Assembly (NCBI GenBank): GCA_027382625.1
Contig: JAJKFJ010022100.1
Coordinates: 248,001-312,000 of the forward strand
DNA length: 64,000 nt
Direction: 5' to 3'
Source: Tetmemena sp. SeJ-2015
Lineage: Eukaryota; Ciliophora; Spirotrichea; Sporadotrichida; Oxytrichidae
The position numbers and the translations under genes were made by a program. The notes under the pieces are model-generated. The model was given only the letters and a program-made list of their open reading frames with translations, was not told the DNA's origin and did no database searches. Shown here one piece after another: positions 11,237 through 20,894 of this stretch; within the stretch, counting starts at the first letter, position 1; each line of letters opens with the position of its first letter.

Positions 11237-11980
11237 TCAGTTAGTGGTGTTATGATATCTTTTTATTTTGAGATTCCTGTAGTAGTTTCTCTCGTCCCAG
11301 CTAACAGCAGAAGCTGTCCTTGAAGTGCCCTTGTTAAGACTCCGCCTCTTTTCTTCACTCTCTAAAATTTTCTCACTCCACCTTGTTGAGTAGTACTAGT
11401 TGACATTTTCGAGTATGAAATCTACTTTGTAATCAAGTTGAGATAGAAATTCGAGAGCGAGTTCAGTTTTGAAAGGCTGCACTTCTTGAGGCTAGTTCTA
11501 GCGAGCCCAGTTCATAAATTCTTCCAGCTTGGACTCTTACACTAGAGATGGGTCCCACTGCTTGCGCTTCTCCACCTCTTCTTCTTTCAGGTAAGTCTCT
11601 GCAAAGAGGGCAAGCTGCTCGTTTTTGTCAAAAGTGTCGAAGGAGTCTTGAGGCACTCTTGCTTGAAAGTTCGTTCCAATCCTTGAGCTGAGTCTAACTT
11701 GTCTGCGCTTTCTCTTTGCTTGAATGAAACGCTTCTTGATCTCGATAAAATCGCTAACGTTCAAAACTGGAGTAGAAGGCTCGGAGACTCTGTCTGAAAA
11801 AGAAGAGTGAGGTGGGCTTCTGAGCTAAGGAGGTGAACTGGAGTGGAACTCTTCGTCTGTGCCGTTGGTGCTTTGCGACTCGTTGTCGGATATTACTATC
11901 ACCTCCTTCTCTTCCCGGATAGTAGGATATTTATTGATGGAGGAGAACAAGTAAAATAGGTTTTGCAAGTCGAGGCTCAT
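11237..11980 (-). CDS. ELM2-domain protein (chromatin corepressor type)
   Basis: A continuous 247-codon frame, no intron or IES, from the ATG at 11980 to the TGA at 11239-11237. An acidic/Ser N-terminus and a basic stretch (KKRFIQAKRKRRQVRL) precede an ELM2 domain: RIGTNFQARVPQ, then KRKQWDPSLVQESKLEEF, then TELALEFLSQLDYKVDFILE. ELM2 modules in MTA, MIER, RCOR and RERE proteins recruit histone deacetylases and are usually followed by a SANT domain. No clear SANT is present after residue 190, only WSEKILESEEKRR, so it may be degenerate. It converges with the PCGF-like gene and probably shares its chromatin theme. Confidence 0.8.
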
Positions 11981-13950
11981 GTGTATGAGGTATCAAATGT
12001 AATGAATATTTCTAAGAAATTGTTTTATAAAGTTTAGATCAAACCCCTTTTATACATATAAAAAGTGCGAATTTATTATTAAACTACGCTTTATAAGTTG
12101 AATATTCAAATTAACCCCAGCGATGCATCCAATGACTACGATCATCTCCTTCTCTTGAATTATCAAATAGAAAATATATATTTGAACCATAGAATTAGCA
12201 TCATCAAGGTATTAACAAACAATATGATGTTGTAGATTAATAAGGCATTTCTCTGCTTTTTGGATACCGAAATAATTTTTTTATTTCAGGTTTTAAAATT
12301 AATTGCTAATCATTATTCAATTAAGAAAGGGAGCAATATATGTTCTATTCGATAAACCTCTTATTATCGAGTGGGCCTTTCCCAAACTCAATTACCTCCG
12401 ATGTAGCCTAGCTATATAAATGATGTTGGGCAAGATCCGCTTTATTTTCCTTATCTAAAAAAACTACTAATTAGTTTATGCTATAAAATTTTTCACAAGC
12501 CTTTTTCCTTCTTGAGGTTTTAGGGTAAATTACGCATTTATGCAATGAGAATTCTTTATAATTATAGTTATCCTATTAAGCTAGTCTAAATAAAAACAGA
12601 GTATAAATCACCAAGCCTTTCTGGTCTTCATCCTTATCATGCTCTATCTTCTTTAATCATTAGTTCACTACTTCACTCTAACATTCTAAGGGATTTTTTA
12701 TACAGATAATATAGCAAAGGATTTTAATAAAATTTATGATTGATTATTTAGAGGGTAGATACTTAATGTAAGTGAAAATAATTCTCACTCTCCCATTCAA
12801 TAGTTACTTGAAAGTAGGTTAAAATTAAATTCTAGATTCTTTAATTAACTAAATAACACCATCTCAGAATGGCGAGATTTGATATGCGCGCTTTCCTTTG
12901 TTTTTATATTCCTATTAAACTAGTACCATTTATTACTCTGCACTGTAATATAAATTTGTAAGGATATAAATTCTTAGAATGCAGTAATGCATTATGGTAG
13001 TGATCTTTTTAATTTTGAGTCCTTCTAATGACTACTTAATCCATTATTAATTTAAGGTTAATTTTTTTATCCATAACATTTACAACTATAATGATCATGA
13101 AACTTCTTCTCTAGTATATCAAATTTTTTAGATTTTCATATCAGGTCTTTGCAAATTAAATGATGCCACTTATATAAATTAAAATTAGACTTTGATAAAG
13201 GATTTTCATGAAATTAGTAGATATATTAAGAAAATTATTAAAAAAAGGATGAGAACCTTCTAAAATTGATAGTTTCACATTCATCTATTCTTTAACAAAA
13301 AACAAGATTGCATTTATATTCATGGAGAATTTTTTACTAGATATCATAAGAGAATACACGTTATTTTAAGAGAAATTAATAATTTCTGTATATAAAATCA
13401 ATGAGGGTGAGATCAGGACACTAAAAAAACACAGTCTTTCAATAATAAGGCCTGAAAAATCATAAGATGTTAAGATTCACTACTAAATTCAAAAATTATT
13501 TTAAGTTCTAGATTATTATTATTTCTTGAAAGACCTTCTTAAATTATTAAAAGTAATAATGGAATGCCTCAAAATCATAGTAAAGTCTTAAGAGAAATAA
13601 AATTTCAAGATGGCAAAGAGTTCGTAGAGTTCGCAATTAATTATCTAGTGATTATTATAATTAAGGAAAATACAACAGACCTAAACTTACAGGAAAGCTT
13701 TTCTTAATAATTTATTAAGCCGAATAGAAATGTAATTTTAGAATCCATAAAGAAATATTCTCTGAGTATATAAATTTTTGCATTCAATTATTTTTCGTGT
13801 CTCCCTGACTTGATTTTAAATGTATGATGACTATTTATTTTAACTAAAATATGTTTAATTTAAAAGATATTCTAAGAAAAATTATGTTTATAAAAAAAAA
13901 TTATTTTTCATTATATAATTAGAAAATAGTAATTTAGAGCAAACGATAAG
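11981..13950. other. Long AT-rich gene-poor stretch
   Basis: About 2 kb with no frame of coding-like composition. It is the right flank of the chromatin-gene trio. A modest GC bump at 12350-12440 has no coding or hairpin support. Confidence 0.5.
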
Positions 13951-15215
13951 AACTAAAATCGTGGACATAGGAGAAGAAACTTTGGCCCTTTACGATTATA
14001 GAGAGATATTCATTTTTTGGGAATATTGACATTCTTACGGGAATGTTTTGAGTATGCTAAAAGGGATGTGGCTGATGATAAGCCAAAAGCTGTGTGAGAA
14101 CATTAGAAGGAGCATCATTTTCTGCTTTGATAGAAGACTCTTAAGTGTGAGGAGGTTTTTAAAAATTTAATAGTCTAATGAGCAATGTTAAGGCTATCGA
14201 ACTATCTTATACAACAAGAGAAACTTGTGAGGAAGTCTAGTTAATGCTTTATCAAAAGCCATTTAAAAAAATGATATTTGAAGCTGACACATAGCGGAGA
14301 TGAATCTCCAAATCTTTAGTAGGCCTTCCATAAAATTTTGCTGCCTCCAAGCAACGATGGGGATAGAGTCGCAACGTCGTCTAATAGAGGGAAGTGACTA
14401 AGTGTAGATTAAGGAGAGTCAAAATGTTTTATGTTAACTTTTCTTCCCTTTACTGTTATTTAAAAAGGGAGTCTTAATGCAGCTACTTAAGCGTGAATTC
14501 ATAGGGCACTACAACTTAAATTGTACCCTCAGTGGTTGTTAATTCCTCTTAAATTCTAAAAAATTTCTTTCTTCTCAATTAATGGACAAATATAATGAGA
14601 TTTATTAAAATAGAACTATTTTCACATTAATATCTTTAATTATGAAATTATAAGCACTGAGAAATATTTAATTAAAGAATAAACACATAATTATTAAATC
14701 AGAGAGCATAAGTTCATTGCTTTCTAAGGCTGTTGCTGGGTAGTTTAGTCATTTCAATAATTTTTCTGTGCAACCACCGAAGATGTTTTATAATTTAATT
14801 TTAAATAAATAAATTCTTTCGTTTGAATGATCTTCAAAATTAAGGTATTCGACATGGACATTATGGACTTGGACGAATTATGATTGCATAATAATCTAAT
14901 AAAAGAAGCCTCCTTTTCTATTTTAAAAATGATTTTAGCAAACTTTGGGATAAAAAAGGGATTTTAGTATCTCTTCATTGATGATGAGACTTTTTTTTAA
15001 CTTCCTCCTGCTTACAGATGCCCAGAAAATGAAGTTAGAATATATTGAAAGTAATAAAATAAATTAAAACTTTTTGAGGGCTTTTCTTGTTTTATTGCTT
15101 CGATGATTAAAATGGATAAAGATTATTAAATTCCCATCTTTGAGTGCTGATTTAATCATACTCATTTGCTTTGATAACTATAAAGAAGAAAATATTATTT
15201 TCATATTCAATTATA
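13951..15215. other. AT-rich stretch with a weak GC bump at 13960-14420
   Basis: The bump keeps TGA-free frames on the minus strand for over 100 codons, but composition and hydrophobicity are not convincing and nothing is recognisable. Elsewhere I see nothing. Confidence 0.35.
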
Positions 15216-15219
15216 AAAT

Positions 15220-15690
15220 TAAAATTCAGGAAGCACCTGACCGGCACTAGGCACCAGACACCCTTTCCCTGAGAGATTTTTGGTTTGGTACTAAGTTGGC
15301 TGGTGGGTGAGTGCTTAAATGAGGCAAGGGAATAATGGCAGCCGAAGCCCTGGGGAAGGTGGTTGAGGCTCACTGGAGAGATAATCAAAGATGAGTGGTT
15401 CCCACTCACCCTCCTCATCCTTTAAGGCGTGGAGGGATGTGATCTATGGGCAAACACTCAGTCATACAGCTGGACAGCGAAGCCAGACGCTACTGAGCAG
15501 CAACTTGCTCTCGAAGCTACCGGATTTTTTGGGAAGGTATGCAGAAGCCGAAGGCTTCTGCATACCAGATGTTTAATATCCTTATTCGGCTTGTAGGTTC
15601 GGGGGCGTCTGATAAGCGCGTCACAGCAATATCATTGACGTCAAGACATATCTTATTCATGCCGGGCGCTCCCTAATACCCTTAATTATT
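15220..15690. ncRNA. GC-rich, hairpin-dense island; candidate structured RNA (strand unknown)
   Basis: About 470 bp of markedly higher GC in an AT-rich neighbourhood, with no coherent protein frame on either strand. Several strong hairpins are visible: a 14-bp stem GGTATGCAGAAGCC / GGCTTCTGCATACC with a 3-nt loop (about 15536-15566), TGAGTGG / CCACTCA with a 3-nt loop near 15395, and GAGCA / TGCTC near 15500. Sequence motifs of SRP RNA, U2, group I introns and the ciliate telomerase template were looked for and not found. It could be an uncommon structural RNA gene or a decayed insertion. I infer structure only, not function. Confidence 0.35.
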
Positions 15691-15922
15691 GTTATTTTCA
15701 TAAATACATTTCGATCCCTTATTTTAAATTTTATCTATTTAGATTTTTTTAAAAGTGCAGATGGAAGAATGAATAATTATTAAAATAGAAATACAATATC
15801 CTTTGAATATTTCGAATGAATAATCTTATAAATTTTAAATAAAACTACCTGTAAATTTTAAAATTATACTAATTCAAGCTTCGCATTAAGCAACTATCAA
15901 GTTTAAAATTTCATTGAAAATT

Positions 15923-16623
15923 AAAAGAAACACAAAAATTATCCAACAAATAACTGCTGATGTTTTCTTAAGGAAATAAAATTTCATTGTCCTTTGGAAA
16001 ATAGTTTTCCTCATTATAAAAGGCTCCAAGATTAATTTAAAATTTCATTTTGTTGTATTGCAAAAATAATTGCTTAAAAGTAATTTTATCCATTGAAAAG
16101 TCTACAATTTAAAAGGGATTAATAAATAATACTTTAATCTTGAACTTGATGTTTCCTAAAACTCATAGCGGTTTAAAAGATTTTTCAGAATTTTGATCTT
16201 CATGAAAAATCTTCTTATTTTTTTAATTTATTTTCTAGATTTGAATAGAAATAACACTTCAACTAAAAGAAAATATAACTATGTGATTGTAAAATTATTT
16301 CTATTCAAATCTAGAAAATAAATTAAAAAAATAAGAAGATTTTTCATGAAGATCAAAATTCTGAAAAATCTTTTAAACCGCTATGAGTTTTAGGAAACAT
16401 CAAGTTCAAGATTAAAGTATTATTTAATCCCTTTTAAATTGTAGACTTTTCAATGGATAAAATTACTTTTCGGCAATTATTTTTGCAATACAACAAAATG
16501 AAATTTTAAATTAATCTTGGAGCCTTTTATAATGAGGAAAACTATTTTCCAAAGGACAATGAAATTTTATTTCCTTAAGAAAACATCAGCAGTTATTTGT
16601 TGGATAATTTTTGTGTTTCTTTT
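15923..16623. repeat. Large inverted repeat: two ~330-bp arms, 40-bp spacer
   Basis: The left arm (15923-16254) and right arm (16295-16623) are near-perfect reverse complements; I noticed one 3-nt indel and a 2-nt mismatch. The spacer is 16255-16294. Transcription would give a hairpin RNA of more than 300 bp, and as DNA it is a strong cruciform candidate. No reading frame inside is convincing. No flanking target-site duplication was obvious, so a MITE-like element is possible but unproven. Confidence 0.9.
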
Positions 16624-17559
16624 TCTATGTTGTTTATTGAATTCTGAAGATTCTATTTTATTAAAGTTTTTTCCTGATAAAAAGAAATATAGATGATTCA
16701 AATAGAACTCTTTCCACCAATAAAGAACTGCAGAATAAATTTTTTTGTTTATATTTTTCATATTTTTGATAGGTTTCATAATATTCTAATAATTATGAAG
16801 ATCAACCAAAAAGATTTGGTAGGGAATTTCCTTGGAAATAAAAATATAAAAGAATTATCTAATTAGAAAAAAATACTTAAATACTAAGAGGTCTTAAATT
16901 TTAGGCTAATTGCTATATTTTAAAATGGTAGATTTCAACATCATGAAATTTAAATTATTAGTGAAATAGTTATACATAAGAGATTTATTATAAGCCATCT
17001 CTTTTGATGGGCTTATCTTTAAATACTATTATATTTGCCATCATTATTAAATTATAAAAGCTTGTAAAGAAAGCTATATCGTGTCTAAGGTTGGTAAGCA
17101 TATATTTTGGCCAAAATTAGTTTACTAATTTTTTTCATTTTTGCTGAAGACTAGTAAACTTTTACACCTTTGCTCTAATCCTTGAAGCATTCTTGGACAA
17201 AATGTATTAGTATAATTATTTATTTTAAAACAAATAAATCAAATTGTTCAATAATTAGTTTGTAGTTAATCTCCCCCATCATAATTCTTAAGCGCGATCT
17301 AAAAGTCAGAAGGTCTAACAATTAGAGAGTAACATTTTAATACTTTATTTCTGGAAAAGTTTATAAAATTTAAAAGCGAGGTTGGTGCTGGAATTTAAGC
17401 GATTTCAAATCAACTTAAATTTCAAGAATACCCCAGAAGATAATTATGTCAAAAATATTTAGTGAGAAGTACTCTTAGGGATATCTGACATCCAATTGGC
17501 AGATACTAAGAACTTTAAGTTTGAGGCTTTAGACGTTAACTAAATTGGATTGGGAGCAA
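16624..17559. other. AT-rich stretch
   Basis: No supported gene. From 17390 to 17590 a frame is open and somewhat balanced, and runs up to copy B of the dispersed repeat, so part of that element may extend leftward. Confidence 0.4.
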
Positions 17560-17950
17560 AAATTATTGAGGAGTATTTAATGGAAAATTAAAATTATTAT
17601 TGATTAAATTAAAATGGAGCAAAACAGCGGCAATTGAAGTGTACCATATTAAAATAATTGTTACACCATTCAAATTAGCATTAAATTCTAAGAAGTTTTT
17701 ATCCTTGCAACTTTTGAGTGGGTGCGGTAATTTCAGAGTTAAGTTCATATATAAAATGATGTTTGAAGAAGATGAGGAGTACGTACATTATATATCTTGC
17801 TTCAGAACAGCATAAAGAAGATAACTAAAGAAGAAACTCATTTTAATTTTTGAAAAACTATCAAACGATCTGCTGATCGAGTAATAAATTTATGGTTTCA
17901 ACAGCCTCCATTTTGCAACCTTATTATTTTAACCAATCATTGATTTTAAT
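17560..17950 (+). repeat. Dispersed repeat, copy B (longer open frame)
   Basis: Similar in ordered blocks to copy A at 5405-5800 in opposite orientation. In this copy the frame through KLKWSKTAAIEVYHIKIIV stays free of TGA for about 150 codons to near 18058. An alternative frame ends MEQNSGN-TGA, and copy A has the corresponding MEQISYS-TGA, so which frame (if any) was coding is unclear. The family is not recognised. Confidence 0.6.
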
Positions 17951-18202
17951 TAAATTCTATCTATAGTACTTAAAGATTTTTTATTAAACTTCCTTGCCCC
18001 TTTAAATTTACATCTCTAATATTTATAAATGTTTAAAAAGTAAAGATCTGAATTTTGAGATAATTTGGATGGAAGAAGTTTGGATATTCACTATTGCTGC
18101 TTTCTAAATATAAAAGCATTTTTGCTAAATTGTTTTTAATACTCTAATTTTTTTATTGAAATCTCCTCCTTTTAGAAATTAAATTCTATAATAATTCTTG
18201 AA

Positions 18203-20847
18203 ATGTCCAGTACAGCTCGCTCCTTTCTTAACTCTAGCTACCAAGCAGAAAGGGTGAAGGCCTATTCAAATTATGTACCTCCGGGGCTGGGCTCAACGGA
18301 GCAGATAGACTATTTCAAAGAAATGATAGTGAAGAAAAAGCAGATTGAGATCAACAAATCATTTATGCTTCTCTCTTTTTCAATAATCCATTACTATGCT
18401 TTTGAGCAGTTACTTGCAAAAGGACATGCTAGAGAAGAAATAGATGCCCACCATTTATCACAGTCACATGCTTCAGTGGATGAAGTCCATGGTTCAATCC
18501 AATGAGGTGCAAATTTGCATCTAAGAATGTGTTGAGCAAGTAAACTTGAATTATTCCCTTCACTCATCTTGTAGGTTTAGTTTAAATGAAGTGTTATTGA
18601 AATTGATATTTATTATTAGCACATGATGTACAAGAATATGGCGTTAGGAACTGAAGAATTTAATTTATTTCCTCAGTATCCACAAACCAACTCTTAGGGA
18701 CTTTTATTCATAGAGTCCTTTAAGAAACAGATTGGGAGCGAGAAACAATAAACTCAAGAGGAACGATCCAGGCAAAATGGCTTTAGGTCCAGGCAAAGGC
18801 CCCAACGTACCTACAGCTACATCCAGCTCTATCAAAATCATAAATAGAGACAGAGTTGAGATTGACACTGAGAGAGATCTTGATTCATTGCGCAAATTGC
18901 TGATGACCATGAATATCAACAATAACGACAGGCATTAAATTTTAACTTCTTCTCTTTTATTCAAATAAGATACTTTAATGAAGAAATTGCTGAGAGATCT
19001 CACAGAATAAACGTTGTAGTATGCCTCTATAACCAATAATCAAATATGAGGTTACTTCTTCGCAATTCCTCTTTTTGATGAATTAAAGGGATTAAATTTA
19101 AGAGGTGGAAGCGCTTTTAAAGTTTAAATTTTAGAGGAATGTGATTAATTTAGAAGTAAACTTGGATTTTATAAACTCTAAGAGTCAATTGTAACTTTGA
19201 ATTTATAACCATACCTTTTTAAAAGCTTCGATATATCCATTATTTTTAGCAAAAATTTGATTGCAAGAATTTTTAGGTGGCTGATTTATTTATTTATTGA
19301 GGCAGCAACTTATAAACCTCTATTCGTAGATGGCCACAAATAAAGAGATAATTTACAATGAAACGCTCAAGATGCAAAATGGCCTTAGGAAGACTTAACA
19401 AGATTACGGATTCTCTCCAAAGCAATCAGGATATGCTTTCAGGGGATGCAAGAGGAGACAAGAATGATCTTCAGGTTTATCAAAGACTAAAACGCTGGAG
19501 AGTGGAAAGATCCAGAAAAAGAAAGCCCGACTAATTAGAGCATGGGTGGCAGCCCTAGGAACAGCCGTAAAAGCCTCAAGAGCAACTTCAGCAACTAGGT
19601 AGGCAATCAAAGTACAAAGAATGCTTAATCAAAGTAGTAGAACTAAACTTTTGTGACTGGCGCAGTCAGAGTGGCGAATTCATTAGACAGAAATCCTAAG
19701 CAAGCCCTGCAAGCATGTCATAGAGCTTAGTTAAGTTTTTATTTAGGAGAGACAAACGATCTCAAGCTAATGCAGTTTCTAAGAGATTGGGATAAGGATG
19801 AACCTTAGACTACTTACGATCTTGAGCTGTATGCTAATGAGTTATGGATGACCACTAAATAGTTTGAAGAGGATCTGAAGAAGCATTATGCAGTCTATTA
19901 AACTTAAATAGATACTCTTAACAGACAACACTATAAAAGGGAGACTCAAATTAAGGAGAAGCACGAGCTATATATGGAAGCCGCAGAGGTAAGAATTTAA
20001 TGATTGGTAATAAATCTTAGAGAGCAATTAACCAATTGAAGATAGACAAATCGAGAATAGTTGAACACTATGAAATGCAAATTTGCGACTATTAATCTTT
20101 CATATACAATCAGCATATTCCTTTCGAAGATATAAACGATTTGGTGAGGAAGGACAACATCACTTCAGATCTTGAAAATCCGAGTGAAGCAGACATTTAC
20201 ATCAAATCACTCTAGAAGTGTATCAGAAGTCTGAAGTTAGAGGTGAAGAGACTAGAAACCTAATACATCTATTCAAAGAAAGAAATGAAAGTTCTAGAGG
20301 AAAAGATTACAGCTCTAGAAGGGAAGATAAGCCTAGGGAAGGAGTATACCGTCAAATCAGTCTTTAATTTTTAAAAGTCGCCTAAATGCTAAAATTCTTC
20401 AATAGCATAAAGATCATAAATGAGAATGTAGGCAAAGAGCCACTTATCGTCTTTCGTGATAGTGAGGCTTTTGGAAAATCATTCACAGACACTTACAATT
20501 CAGTGATAAGATTTTGCACTACTAAGTTGGAATAAGTTAGTCTTCATTTCTCACAGCTTAAAAAAATAATGCAAGAACATGTCAAAAGATAAGCTAGTCC
20601 TGTGAGATAGAATAGCAGCAAGAAAGTTACTGGATAACAGAAATAGAACTCCCCTAAGAGCAGTTAGGGAGGGCATACTCCAAATGCGAGAGGGATGCAA
20701 TAAAATTCAGACATTAACGTTTCAAGCGAGGCTAATGCAATATCATCTAGTTATAAAGCGTTTTTCCTTCTTTTAAATTCAAAATTTTACTTCAGAAAAG
20801 AAGTTTTATTACTTACAATCTAATTTTTATATTTTAACATGATTTGA
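18203..20847 (+). CDS. Coiled-coil protein, unidentified (several IESs and introns)
   Basis: Starts MSSTARSFLNSSYQ at 18203. Pieces in order: 18203-18539, intron 18540-18619, a basic segment with LDSLRKLLMTMNIN to about 18945, then 19358 onward (KITDSLQSNQDMLSGDARGD). The junction ND/PEKESP is restored by removing 19470-19512 (pointer GATC). A long charged region follows (NDLKLMQFLRDWDKDEP, ELYANELWMTTKQFEEDLKK), then intron 19989-20020, a heptad-like coil (SLKLEVKRLETQY, KMKVLEEKITALE-like) and a further IES 20369-20403 (pointer AAT). The product would be about 650 residues, mainly coiled coil with a Ser/Gln/Asn-rich tail. A cytoskeletal role is plausible but not shown. The tail may continue into the next gene. 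Confidence 0.65.
19470..19512 (+). other. IES (43 bp including one GATC pointer)
   Basis: Flanked by GATC at 19466-19469 and 19509-19512. Excision changes the frame so that GDKND runs into PEKESPTNQS. Confidence 0.65.
20369..20403 (+). other. IES (35 bp including one AAT pointer)
   Basis: Removal joins SVFN to SIKIINENVGKEP in frame; the insert is AT-rich and without intron ends. Confidence 0.55.
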
Positions 20848-20894
20848 TTCATAACTTGATTATCTCTTATCTATAATTTTTTGTCTTATTTCAA

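Noticed and set aside
13960..14420. Possible minus-strand gene of about 120 codons
   Set aside because: TGA-free frames of this size arise easily when only one stop codon exists; no recognisable motif and mixed hydrophobic composition.
15152..15576. Two overlapping small frames on opposite strands in the GC-rich island
   Set aside because: Neither has a plausible protein composition, and both run across strong hairpins; a structured RNA or insertion explains the block better.
16567..16779. Minus-strand reading frame of 70 codons
   Set aside because: It lies over the right arm of the inverted repeat and is low-complexity; a shadow of the palindrome.
19404..19610. Minus-strand 68-codon frame
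   Set aside because: Shadow of the plus-strand coiled-coil gene, whose frame is continuous after removing the GATC-flanked IES.
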